Below are positions 15,533 through 23,155 of a stretch of 41,031 nt of DNA, piece by piece. This DNA is from Acetobacterium bakii (lineage in GTDB: Bacteria; Bacillota; Clostridia; Eubacteriales; Eubacteriaceae): positions 1 through 41,031 of the forward strand of contig NZ_LGYO01000041.1 in the NCBI RefSeq assembly GCF_001263355.1, written 5' to 3'. A program made the translations under genes and the position numbers. Under the pieces are notes generated by a model. That model searched no databases. It saw nothing but the letters and a program-made list of their open reading frames with translations, and was not told where the DNA came from. Numbering within the stretch: the stretch's first letter is position 1; each line of letters begins with the position of its first letter.

Positions 15533-17031
15533 TTCAAATCGCCTCCTTCTATGAGTTCCAGTCGGACTAAGTCTTCGATATAGTTATCCATTTTGGCTGC
15601 TTCAAATTCCATGACCAGTTCATGGTTATGCATGACCACAATCCGGTTGGCGAAGTCCCTGGCCTCGGCTAAATCGTGGGTCACCAGCAAAATGGTGATG
15701 CCCTGGCTGCTGAGCCGGGCCAGCTTTTCCATGACCAATTGGCTTTGCGGGCCATTTAATCCGGAGGTGGGTTCATCGGCAATAATGAGCTCCGGATCGC
15801 TGATCACTACTGATCCCAGCGCCAGCAACTGACGCTGGCCCCGGCTCAGCCGCTGGGGATGCATTTCCTCAAGACCGTCCAAACCGATGAGAACAAGGGT
15901 TTCCTGAATCTTTTGATTTGACTCTTCTTCAGTCAGATCTTTAGTAGGGTTTTTATTTTTCAGTACATAGCCGATTTCCTCTTTCACCGAGCTGCAGAAA
16001 ATCTGATCATCAGGATTCTGAAACAAAAATCCGATCCGCCGCCGCAGTGCTCCCACATTTTTCTTTGTCACCCGGGTACCAAATAATTCCACATTGCCCG
16101 CGGCTGGTTTGACCAGTCCTTCGATGAGCTTGAGCATGGTGGATTTACCCGAACCATTCTGGCCGATGACCGCTGTGAAATCCCCTTTTTTCAGATTGAA
16201 ATCCAGGGGATGGCATCCGGTTATACTGCCTTTGTAGGTATGAGAAGCCCCATCGAGGGTGATGACATCGGTATTTTCATCCACCTTGATGGGTTCTGCA
16301 TGCCGGTTGTTTTTTCCGAAGCCATATTTTTTCTGATAGTCGACAACCGGCAGAAAATCTTTCACCGTACCCGCTTCCATTACCAGCACCCGGTGGGCGT
16401 CTTTTAAAACCTCGCCGGATTTGTCCATCACTACCAGAATGGTCACTTTTTTCTCGCGATTCAACTGCCCCAGATGACGATACAACTCCGAGCTGGTTTT
16501 GGGATCCAGTTCAGCGGTGGGCTGATCGAGCAGCAGAATCGGTGTCTGCATCGCCAGGATGCTCCCCAGCACGACCTTCTGGGCCTGTCCCCCGGAAAGG
16601 GCATCGGTAAACCGGTCTGAAAAGGCCCGAATTCCCAGAAAGTCCATGATCTCATTCACCCGGCTCCGAATTTCTTCGGGGCTCAGATTAAGATTGGCGA
16701 TGCCAAAGGCCAGCTCGTCGGCAACCCGTCGGCACACCATCTGGTTTTGGGGTTCCTGCATCATATAGCCCAGATAGTCAGCCATTTGGAAAAGAGGGAT
16801 TTCGGATACATCCTTGTCAGCCAGCTTTACCGTACCGGATAGCTGGCAGGGATAAAACTTGGGCGCTGCCGAAGTAATGGCATGGAGCAGAAGGGATTTC
16901 CCCGAAGCGGCTCCTCCGGTAATGGCAATGAATTCCCCTTCATTGATATTCAGTTTGATGTTTTTAAGCGCCGGCTCCTTCACACCTGGGAAGGTGAGCT
17001 CTTTCAGATCCAGTTGGATGATGGGTTTCAT
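15520..17031 (-). CDS. ECF transporter ATPase with two fused ABC domains
   Basis: A 503-residue protein with two complete ABC ATPase domains. The first has Walker A GGAASGKS, signature LSGGQAQ and Walker B ILLLDQPTAELD. The second has Walker A GQNGSGKST, signature LSRGQRQ and Walker B LIIADEPTSGLN. This fusion replaces the separate EcfA and EcfA' subunits, as in YkoD- or CbrU-type systems. The start at 17031 (MKPIIQLDL) was chosen because it begins the domain and GAGG lies upstream; a longer frame to 17121 runs into the palindrome at 17105-17248. In the first Walker A the usual Gly-Pro/Asn-Gly is GAA. Confidence 0.92.
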   Translation of the reverse strand: MKPIIQLDLKELTFPGVKEPALKNIKLNINEGEFIAITGGAASGKSLLLHAITSAAPKFYPCQLSGTVKLADKDVSEIPLFQMADYLGYMMQEPQNQMVCRRVADELAFGIANLNLSPEEIRSRVNEIMDFLGIRAFSDRFTDALSGGQAQKVVLGSILAMQTPILLLDQPTAELDPKTSSELYRHLGQLNREKKVTILVVMDKSGEVLKDAHRVLVMEAGTVKDFLPVVDYQKKYGFGKNNRHAEPIKVDENTDVITLDGASHTYKGSITGCHPLDFNLKKGDFTAVIGQNGSGKSTMLKLIEGLVKPAAGNVELFGTRVTKKNVGALRRRIGFLFQNPDDQIFCSSVKEEIGYVLKNKNPTKDLTEEESNQKIQETLVLIGLDGLEEMHPQRLSRGQRQLLALGSVVISDPELIIADEPTSGLNGPQSQLVMEKLARLSSQGITILLVTHDLAEARDFANRIVVMHNHELVMEFEAAKMDNYIEDLVRLELIEGGDLKCLN

Positions 17032-17104
17032 TGGATGGCCTCGTATTCTTGGAATGATGTGGGTGTTGTATTGAATTAATTTACCGCACGAATTACTGCC
17101 GTTT

Positions 17105-17248
17105 GGCATAAAGCCGTGCACTTCGGTCTTCGCTATGCTGCGACCTTCGTCGCGGGCTACGCCCTATGCCGAATTGAATATAAAAACCTGTGCGTAAGCG
17201 AGCTTCCTCACAATTTTTTATATTCAATTCGACGCACGGCTTTATGCC
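17105..17248. repeat. 144-bp palindromic element between riboswitch and ECF ATPase
   Basis: Outer arms GGCATAAAGCCGTGC (17105-17119) and GCACGGCTTTATGCC (17234-17248) are a perfect 15-bp match. Inner arms GAATTGAATATAAAAA (17171-17186) and TTTTTATATTCAATTC (17215-17230) are a perfect 16-bp match. It lies between the cobalamin riboswitch and the gene it should control. It resembles a MITE or a tandem pair of insertion ends. If it folds in RNA it would hold the leader in a long stem before the ECF start. Confidence 0.75.
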
Positions 17249-17258
17249 TACACGCAAA

Positions 17259-17307
17259 GAAAGTCCCGGCTATCCTGGGGGTAATCCCTTGGATAGCCGA
17301 AACTTTA
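17259..17307 (-). promoter_or_regulatory. Candidate expression platform hairpin
   Basis: On the minus strand, just 3' of the riboswitch, CGGCTATCC (17299-17291) pairs with GGATAGCCG (17275-17267), extended by an AAAGT/ACTTT pairing. The sequence after the stem is CTTTGCG, a poor U-tract. It is a plausible but imperfect terminator stem for riboswitch control. Confidence 0.5.
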
Positions 17308-17332
17308 CCGTCGTTTCATACTATTATAATTT

Positions 17333-17475
17333 CTGGCAGGTCTCCTGACTCTGGTTTATCTGGTTCTGCGCCTTCCCGTTTCCAGTGGCAATTGCAGAAA
17401 CAAAACCATTCACAGTGATGGGTTCGTCCAGGATTCACACCTGATTCCCTATTCTCCTTTTACAAGGCACCATAA
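17333..17475 (-). ncRNA. Cobalamin riboswitch
   Basis: On the minus strand the element begins at GGTGCC (17471-17466), continues with GGGAATCAGGTGTGAATCC and GGACGAACCCATCACTGTGA, and then the B12-box region GCCACTGGAAACGGGAAGG. It ends with the near-invariant AGTCAGGAGACCTGCC (17351-17336). These are the conserved blocks of the AdoCbl-type riboswitch in the right order and spacing. It lies about 300 bases upstream of the ECF ATPase, so high cobalamin should repress the ECF operon. Confidence 0.95.
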
Positions 17476-17477
17476 AA

Positions 17478-17536
17478 ATTTTATATATTTTATATATTTT
17501 ATATATTTTATATATTTTATATATTTTATATATATA
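17478..17536. repeat. Tandem 9-bp AT repeat
   Basis: About six head-to-tail copies of TTTTATATA, ending in a TATATATAT tail, directly upstream of the riboswitch. It is probably prone to slippage. It could be an AT-rich UP-type element for the riboswitch transcript, or merely a microsatellite. No clear -35/-10 pair was identified inside it. Confidence 0.8.
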
Positions 17537-17599
17537 TCATAACGATTTTGCTGAACTTTGTCAACTATAATATCCTAAATTATTAGCACAAAGGGATGA

Positions 17600-18032
17600 T
17601 TAGCAAGACCCATAAGCCAAACACCATTCAATATCCTGCTGACCAGCGAAAGAGACCGTCGGCAAATCCTCGGCGGTTGCGCTGGACCGTATGGCATAGG
17701 CTTTTTTTTCACCAAACCTGATGATGAAGCGAGTGATTTTGTCACTGATGTCCTGGGGGATGACAATTTCTTCGATGACCCTGCGAATCGTGCCGCTGAG
17801 TTCCCCGATTTTATCCCGGTCTTCCAGTTGGAGATACGATAATTGATTCAGTAAGTCACTAATCGACGATGATTCTCCTATTATTCGTTCATAGGCTTCA
17901 GTGGAAATATAAAAGCCTTCCGGTACGCTGATGCCTTCAATGCTGGAAAGTTCCGCCAGGTTCGCGCCTTTGCCCCCAACCGCCATAATTTTTTTTGTCA
18001 ATATCCTCAAATTCTAAAACAAGTGAATTCAT
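17600..18032 (-). pseudogene. Phosphoenolpyruvate synthase N-terminal fragment
   Basis: Starts MNSLVLEFEDIDKK at an ATG (18032) with AAAGGAGGAAA upstream, then shifts frame. A run of eight A (minus strand, 17996-17989) has one base too many to continue into IMAVGGKGANLAELS. The second frame gives the PEP synthase/PPDK ATP-grasp segments SVPEGFYISTEAY and AIRSSATAEDLPTVSFAGQQD, then loses similarity and stops. Intact enzymes are about 800 residues, so over 80% is missing. The frameshift plus the truncation make it nonfunctional. Confidence 0.85.
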
Positions 18033-18350
18033 TCATTTTCCTCCTTTGGCAATTTCTGCTTGTATAATAATGATACCTCCAGAAAAGCCAGTAACGTATC
18101 ATCATTATAGCTGCAGCAAATGGGAACAACCAGTCTATATTTACAAATTTATATGTGGTATAATTATAGTAGAAACAGTGATGGTTGTATTTTGCATTAT
18201 ACAGTTTTAAATAAACTAATTTAAGCTTATTTTGCGATCTGGGCGGGTCATTCTTTATCTAGACAGTCTCAACGCCTGGCATTTTCATTTAAATGAAACG
18301 TTCGCCAATAGGCTTATTATAACAGCAATCAACGGATGGGAGGACAGTCC

Positions 18351-18839
18351 ATGAATAAAGAAGAACAGGTCATAATCGGTTTCAGGGACTTATTAAATAA
18401 GATGGTTTGGCTTAATAAGTCTAAGATGGAAGAAAGTCTTAAGGGTTATAAGTCTTCTGAAGTTCATTGCATCGAATACATTGGCAGAAATGAAGATCCC
18501 AACGTAACAAAACTTGCGGAGTCCTTTTATATGACCAGGGGTGCCATCAGTAAACTCACTAAGAAGCTCATCGAAAAAGGCATTATCGAAAGCTATCAAA
18601 AACCAGACAACAAGAAAGAAATCTACTTTAGGCTTACTGAGCAAGGGAAAGTAATTTTCAACCTCCATGAGGATCTGCACAATGAGTTTCAAGAGCGGGA
18701 TAAAGCGGTTTTTGAGCAGATAACCGAAGAACAATTTGATATCATGCTTAGCTTCGCGGAAAAGTATAATAGACATTTGGATGCAGAAATAATGAAGCAA
18801 GGTATCGATATATCAAATCGAAATGATTTTAAAAAATAG
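18351..18839 (+). CDS. MarR-family transcriptional regulator
   Basis: A 162-residue winged-helix protein. SSEVHCIEYIGRNEDPNVTK, AESFYMTRGAISKLTKKLIE (recognition helix) and the wing KPDNKKEIYFRLTEQGK are standard MarR elements, with a C-terminal dimerisation helix. ATG 18351 was chosen because GGGAGGA lies just upstream; an ATG at 18336 precedes that site. It is followed by an MFS exporter whose promoter is packed with palindromes, so it probably represses that gene. The 318-base gap upstream (18033-18350) shows no gene. Confidence 0.9.
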   Translation: MNKEEQVIIGFRDLLNKMVWLNKSKMEESLKGYKSSEVHCIEYIGRNEDPNVTKLAESFYMTRGAISKLTKKLIEKGIIESYQKPDNKKEIYFRLTEQGKVIFNLHEDLHNEFQERDKAVFEQITEEQFDIMLSFAEKYNRHLDAEIMKQGIDISNRNDFKK

Positions 18840-18868
18840 GTTTGTATTAAAAAGTAGCCTATAGGGGC

Positions 18869-18913
18869 TGTATTAAATCGCTGCAATACTGGTGTTTGAT
18901 ACAGTCCTCTTTT
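18869..18913 (+). terminator. Hairpin after the MarR gene
   Basis: CTGTATTAAA and TTTGATACAG pair (with one G-U) around a 17-base loop, followed by TCCTCTTTTATT. It is a plausible intrinsic terminator separating the MarR gene from the MFS promoter. Confidence 0.5.
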
Positions 18914-18972
18914 ATTGTTGACAAGGAAACAATAAAGTGATAGGATATTTATGTTTCCAAGGAAACATAAAT
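18913..18972 (+). promoter_or_regulatory. MFS promoter with two MarR-type operators
   Basis: Promoter TTGACA (18918-18923), 17-base spacer, TAGGAT (18941-18946). A dyad TATTGTT/AACAATA (18913-18919/18928-18934) covers the -35. A perfect 12-bp dyad, ATTTATGTTTCC (18947-18958) and GGAAACATAAAT (18961-18972), covers the start region. The shared AAGGAAAC half-sites point to one repressor bound twice, most simply the MarR protein upstream. Confidence 0.8.
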
Positions 18973-18996
18973 ATTTTTAACGAGGTGGAATTTTAT

Positions 18997-20184
18997 ATGC
19001 GTATCAATTCTTTATGGATCATTGTCGGGATTGTGTTGATGAATGGCATCGGGATGACTGTGGTATTGCCACTATTGCCATTTTTACTTGACGGCTACTT
19101 GTCCGTTTCGCAAATTGTTATCGGAATGAGTGCCCTGGCATCAGTTTTTGCGGCCTGCACTTTTTTGGCCGCGCCGGTACTCGGGGCTTTAAGCGATCAC
19201 TACGGCAGAAAAAAGATTTTAATCATCAGTTTACTCGGATCTGTGATCGGATATATTCTGTTTGGAATCGGTGGAGCGCTGTGGGTGCTCTTTCTGGGTC
19301 GCATCATTGATGGTTTAACAGCCGGCAATATCAGTACGTTGTTTGCTTACATTGCTGATAGCACCGAGCCCCAGGAACGCGCAAAATGGTTTGGCTATAT
19401 CGGTGCTGCTATGGGAATCGGATGTATGATCGGGCCTGCCCTGGGCGGTCCGCTTGGTGCTATTTCAATTAAGCTGCCGTTTTTCGTTACTGCCGGGATC
19501 ATGTTGCTCTCCCTCATTTGCGCCTATTTCTTTCTGCCAGAATCATTGTCTCCCGAAAAAAGATCAACCCATTTATCCATAAAAAGTTTCAATCTCTTCG
19601 GTCAGTTCAAAGATATTTTCACTATAAAAGAGACCACAGTGCTTATCATCATCGGAGGGTTCTTCTATGTGGGATTAGAAATTTATCAATTCAATTTCAG
19701 CATCTTCTTAAAAGATATTTTCGCCTGGGGGCCGGCGCTTATCGGTGGTCTGTTTACGCTTATTGGCGCCTGCGATATTATTTCGCGCGCGGTATTATTA
19801 CCGCGTCTGCTTAAAAAGTTCAGCGAGCGAGCTATTGGCAGTGCCGGTCTTTGCGGGTTGGCACTGGGATTGGGGCTAATAACACTTAGTGCTCATAGCC
19901 CTAATCCCCTACTTATTATTGCTGGGGTCATGAGTATCACGCTGGGCGAAGGCTTATTCGATCCGACCTACAACGGACGACTCTCACAGTCTGTCGACGA
20001 AAGTAGCCAAGGAAAATTGCAAGGTGTTAATCAGAGTTTGCAGTCGGCTTACCGAGTGCTTGTTCCTCTTGTAGCCGCAGCAGTATATTCATTCAGTCCG
20101 AGCCTTTTATATGGTGTAGCAGCTTGTATTATAATGGGATCACTGATTCTATTCTCGAAATTACAACCACTATATAATTTTTAA
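18997..20184 (+). CDS. MFS drug efflux transporter
   Basis: A 395-residue protein with about 12 transmembrane segments. Motif A is present between TM2 and TM3 (LGALSDHYGRKKIL), as is the TM4-5 region RIIDGLTAGNISTLFAYIAD with AMGIGCMIGPALGG (motif C-like G-x3-GPxxGG), typical of the 12-TM DHA1/TetA-like proton-driven exporters. ATG 18997 was chosen because GAGGTGG precedes it and the membrane domain starts there; an ATG at 18937 lies inside the promoter. The substrate is not predictable. Confidence 0.88.
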   Translation: MRINSLWIIVGIVLMNGIGMTVVLPLLPFLLDGYLSVSQIVIGMSALASVFAACTFLAAPVLGALSDHYGRKKILIISLLGSVIGYILFGIGGALWVLFLGRIIDGLTAGNISTLFAYIADSTEPQERAKWFGYIGAAMGIGCMIGPALGGPLGAISIKLPFFVTAGIMLLSLICAYFFLPESLSPEKRSTHLSIKSFNLFGQFKDIFTIKETTVLIIIGGFFYVGLEIYQFNFSIFLKDIFAWGPALIGGLFTLIGACDIISRAVLLPRLLKKFSERAIGSAGLCGLALGLGLITLSAHSPNPLLIIAGVMSITLGEGLFDPTYNGRLSQSVDESSQGKLQGVNQSLQSAYRVLVPLVAAAVYSFSPSLLYGVAACIIMGSLILFSKLQPLYNF

Positions 20185-20296
20185 AATTTAAAAGTTATAT
20201 AGTGTCTTTCCTCTTCGATAGGAAATCTCCTCGTTTTGCTGTCACACGCTAAAACTGCCATTGGTCAGATAATTGATTATTGCTTAACAATTGTTA

Positions 20297-20348
20297 TTGA
20301 CAAAGTAAAATCAATCACGTATAATTAAAGACAAATACAGTCTGTATT
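20297..20348 (+). promoter_or_regulatory. Rrf2 promoter and operator
   Basis: Consensus promoter TTGACA (20297-20302), 17-base spacer, TATAAT (20320-20325). Near the start point is a perfect 7-1-7 palindrome, AATACAG-T-CTGTATT (20334-20348). A close variant, ATTACAGTCTGCATT, lies at about 20809-20824 before the next gene, so the Rrf2 protein probably controls both. Confidence 0.85.
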
Positions 20349-20368
20349 ATCTTTGTGGAGGAACTTCT

Positions 20369-20749
20369 ATGAAATATACGAAAGCAACGGATTATGCTTT
20401 GCACATAATGGCCTATTTGGTTAAGCAAGATGGCAAAGACAATTTAAGTCTTCAGCCTTTAGCCAGTCACATGAATATATCACCAACCTACCTGTCCAAG
20501 ATACTAACTCAATTAGTCAAGGCTGATCTTATTCAGTCTAGCCCTGGAGTAAATGGCGGTTATAGTCTTAGGAAACCTAAGACTGAAATAAGCTTCTATG
20601 ACGTCATTCAAGCCACTGAGGGCAGCGGAGCGCTGTTCACTTGTGAAATGGACGAGAATCGTGCTTGTCCCATAGAAAAGGTTATGAGAGATGCCGAAGA
20701 TAAAATGGTGAACTACCTTAAAGAAAAACGTATTTACGACGTTGTCTGA
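20369..20749 (+). CDS. Rrf2-family transcriptional regulator
   Basis: A 126-residue winged-helix protein. MKYTKATDYALHIMAYLVKQ and MNISPTYLSKILTQLVKADL (recognition helix) are diagnostic, as is the wing GVNGGYSLRKP. IscR and NsrR carry three cysteines for a cluster; here only C-x8-C (TCEMDENRACPIE) is present, so cluster binding is uncertain and a thiol or different ligand is possible. GTGGAGGA precedes the ATG. It is followed by a methyltransferase under a similar operator. Confidence 0.9.
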   Translation: MKYTKATDYALHIMAYLVKQDGKDNLSLQPLASHMNISPTYLSKILTQLVKADLIQSSPGVNGGYSLRKPKTEISFYDVIQATEGSGALFTCEMDENRACPIEKVMRDAEDKMVNYLKEKRIYDVV

Positions 20750-20845
20750 AAAATGAGCAAGAAATATAAGCAGCTCTAACTGCTCATTTTTTAACACAAT
20801 TATAGATAATTACAGTCTGCATTATATTTTATAGGAGGTCTTATT

Positions 20846-21448
20846 ATGAATCACATGAAACATGACAACCAACCGGATCAAAAATTTTTAACCAAAGTTG
20901 CCTTTTTAGACAGCAGGCAAAGGGAGCGTCTCGTACCACCCGAAGAACTTATTGGCCAAATGCCCATTCAAAAGAACCATACTTTACTCGATGTCGGTGC
21001 CGGCTCAGGTTTTTTCACAATTCCAATGGCCGAAAGCACCTCTGGCAAAGTCTACGCTATGGATCCTGATGAACGCATGCTCAGCGTCATAGCAGATAAG
21101 GCTAAGGAAAAAGGACTTACTAATATTGAACCGATTCAAGATTATATTGAGAACTTAAGTCTTCAAAATAACAGTGTTGACTTTGCTATGGCATCTTTAA
21201 TACTCCACGAAGTCAGTTCACTGACAAAAGCACTCGCAACTATCGTTGAGGTACTAAAACCAGGAGGGCATTTGTTATGTCTGGAGTATGAAAAGGACGA
21301 CTTGATAATAGAAGGACCGCCAATGTCTATTCGTATTGGCTCCGAAGATCTCGAAAAAGTATTGTCATTAATTGGCTTTGAAATTGTGAAGAAAACTAAA
21401 ATCAATGATGCGATATATACTGTTTTAGCAGTTAAAAAGAATAAGTAA
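20846..21448 (+). CDS. Class I SAM-dependent methyltransferase
   Basis: A 200-residue protein with a Rossmann methyltransferase core. LLDVGAGSGFFTIPMA (motif I), VYAMDPDERML (acidic loop binding the ribose) and LKPGGHLLCLEY (post-core strand) are typical. It is preceded by ATAGGAGG and by a near-copy of the Rrf2 operator. In such Rrf2-linked pairs the substrate is often a metalloid or small thiol compound, but nothing in the sequence settles this here. Confidence 0.85.
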   Translation: MNHMKHDNQPDQKFLTKVAFLDSRQRERLVPPEELIGQMPIQKNHTLLDVGAGSGFFTIPMAESTSGKVYAMDPDERMLSVIADKAKEKGLTNIEPIQDYIENLSLQNNSVDFAMASLILHEVSSLTKALATIVEVLKPGGHLLCLEYEKDDLIIEGPPMSIRIGSEDLEKVLSLIGFEIVKKTKINDAIYTVLAVKKNK

Positions 21449-21452
21449 ATTA

Positions 21453-21523
21453 TGACGTGGGGACGTTTTGACTATCATATATCCCAGCTACCAAATTTAT
21501 AATATGATATGTCAAGCATCCCC
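21453..21523. repeat. REP-like GGGGACGTTT element
   Basis: ATGACGTGGGGACGTTT (21453-21469 region) matches the copies at 5412 and 34769. The right arm, with ATATGATATGTCAA and CCCC, imperfectly pairs with GGGG...TTGACTATCATAT, giving a hairpin of about 70 bases directly after the methyltransferase stop. Confidence 0.6.
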
Positions 21524-21545
21524 GATATCTTTCCTGCCGTGATGT

Positions 21546-21588
21546 AGAACCATCCCTCCGATCTTTTAAGATTTCTCCGGCTGGTTCT
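21546..21588. terminator. Convergent-gene terminator hairpin
   Basis: AGAACCA (21546-21552) and TGGTTCT (21582-21588) enclose a second stem of CTCCGATCTT with AGATTTCTCCGG. It lies between convergent genes and is followed by TTGAT on the plus strand. Confidence 0.6.
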
Positions 21589-21595
21589 TTGATAC

Positions 21596-22144
21596 TTATT
21601 TCCAGATATCATTTTCCGGAATAATCTTCATCAGGCATTTTTCATCACCTATTTTGATGCTTTTCAGCAGTTCCACCTCAACCTGACACTGGAACGCTTT
21701 TTCAAAAAGAACCTTACTGTAACCAGTCGTGCATTGACACCAGGTATCTGTCTCCAGACGATCAACCCCTTCAAGCATCGGGCATGGACAAAAGGGAAAT
21801 TGGAGATAGAGTTCCCCATTATTACAAAACAGTCCCGCCGCTTTTGCCTTTTCCTGATTGCCAAATTCTTCCATGCTCGAAGATGCTTCTATCAGTTCTT
21901 TGACAAGCGCCAATTTTTCATCCATGCCGTAACTACACTGACAGTTCCTTCTAATCTGATGAACGGTCGATTGATCAAACTGGTTTTCCAACCGCTTCAT
22001 TGTCGATTTTACCCATGCAGGATTATCTTCGGTTTTACCATGTTCATCCGGTCCGGATATGATTGCTCTTGCAGTTTCTTCATTGCTCTTTTCTTTAACC
22101 GCCGCATAAATGACCTGCTCCTGAATTTTTCTAATATCAAACAT
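21596..22144 (-). CDS. Cysteine-rich protein of unknown function (DUF6144-like)
   Basis: A 182-residue soluble protein with three C-x-C pairs: RNCQCSYGMD, FPFCPCPMLEG and DTWCQCTTGY. It also has a further cysteine near the C-terminus (DEKCLMKI). It resembles, from memory, small clostridial proteins filed as DUF6144; this was not checked. The paired cysteines suggest metal binding. GGAGG precedes the ATG. It appears monocistronic, between a methyltransferase and an AraC regulator. The 172-base gap upstream shows no further gene. Confidence 0.6.
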   Translation of the reverse strand: MFDIRKIQEQVIYAAVKEKSNEETARAIISGPDEHGKTEDNPAWVKSTMKRLENQFDQSTVHQIRRNCQCSYGMDEKLALVKELIEASSSMEEFGNQEKAKAAGLFCNNGELYLQFPFCPCPMLEGVDRLETDTWCQCTTGYSKVLFEKAFQCQVEVELLKSIKIGDEKCLMKIIPENDIWK

Positions 22145-22316
22145 TTTTTAACCTCCATATTTTAATTTTATTGCGATCGACTGTTGTTAGTACAAATTTT
22201 CTTATGCCCTCTAATTGCCAAAGAGCATAAAGCAGCTTTCTATTCAGACCAACACGGTTTCTATGACAGTTATGATTATATAAGAAAGCCTGTTATTATA
22301 CTTCTGAATTCTTGCT

Positions 22317-23150
22317 CTATTTTATTGGTATGCATAAATCCATGACAACATGCTGCTTTTCTCGGTCGATTTTGCGATAAATATTAAGTCCATACCGTTC
22401 ATCCATTTCATAACCGCTGTTTGGCATCCAAATATTAAATACGCCCTGAAACGCTTCGAAAATATCCGGGATCAACCCATCAAAGCTGTAAACGGCAAAT
22501 TTTCCGCTCTGAATCGTCATTGCATTTTCAAAGGTGCTATTATTATCAACTGTCATGCAAATGTCGTATAAGCATTGTTTTACATTTGTGATGGATGGAT
22601 CATCGTAAAAGCGCTCAATCATCAAGGTGTCTTCGTTCATGTAATCTTTATATTTTTCTGTGAATTCGTTCCAATTCTTTCCCAGATCAAGGTAATTTCC
22701 AAGATACCGTTCATAGATGACCACAAAATCATCCAAATATCTTATTTGAATCTGTTGTTCGTATTCCTCAAATGATTGAAAGGTCAACTTCTTATCCAGA
22801 ATAAAAGGATGGGCGGCACCGCTGCTATTTGCAGTTTTTCGAAATTCCCCAGGGGAAACATGATGGTGCTTCTTAAAGGCTGAACTGTAATTCGATGAAC
22901 TGTATCCGTAGGCAACACCGATATCCGTGATGGATTTATCTTTGATGAGCTTCATTTCGATGGCACTTTGTTCCATTTTTAAACGTTTAATAAACCCATA
23001 AATGCTTTCACCTGTTTCGGCTTTGAAAACTCTACAAAAATAATACTTGGAAATATGACAGTAATCGGCAACATCATCGATGGAGATTTCCTCGTTTAAA
23101 TTTTCCACTATATAATCGATGGCTTTATTGATTAAATTATTCGTAAACAT
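22317..23150 (-). CDS. AraC-family regulator with GyrI-like effector domain
   Basis: A 277-residue protein with an N-terminal AraC DNA-binding domain: two helix-turn-helices, with ISIDDVADYCHISKYYFCRV and SITDIGVAYGYSSSNYSSAF, then HHHVSPGEFRK. From about residue 120 a GyrI/SOUL-like ligand domain follows, with YERYLGNYLDLG and FAVYSFDGLIPDIFEAFQGV, and the end HVVMDLCIPIK. Such N-terminal-HTH proteins often sense hydrophobic drugs and activate efflux. Its start is only 5 bases past the stop of a small hydrolase remnant. Confidence 0.9.
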   Translation of the reverse strand: MFTNNLINKAIDYIVENLNEEISIDDVADYCHISKYYFCRVFKAETGESIYGFIKRLKMEQSAIEMKLIKDKSITDIGVAYGYSSSNYSSAFKKHHHVSPGEFRKTANSSGAAHPFILDKKLTFQSFEEYEQQIQIRYLDDFVVIYERYLGNYLDLGKNWNEFTEKYKDYMNEDTLMIERFYDDPSITNVKQCLYDICMTVDNNSTFENAMTIQSGKFAVYSFDGLIPDIFEAFQGVFNIWMPNSGYEMDERYGLNIYRKIDREKQHVVMDLCIPIK

Positions 23151-23155
23151 CTGCT

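Noticed and set aside
16461-16655. Separate small ORF inside the ECF ATPase gene
   Set aside because: An out-of-frame shadow of the first ABC domain, without its own ribosome site.
17478-17536. AT tandem repeat as replication origin or CRISPR
   Set aside because: No DnaA boxes or replication genes nearby and units are too short for CRISPR repeats.
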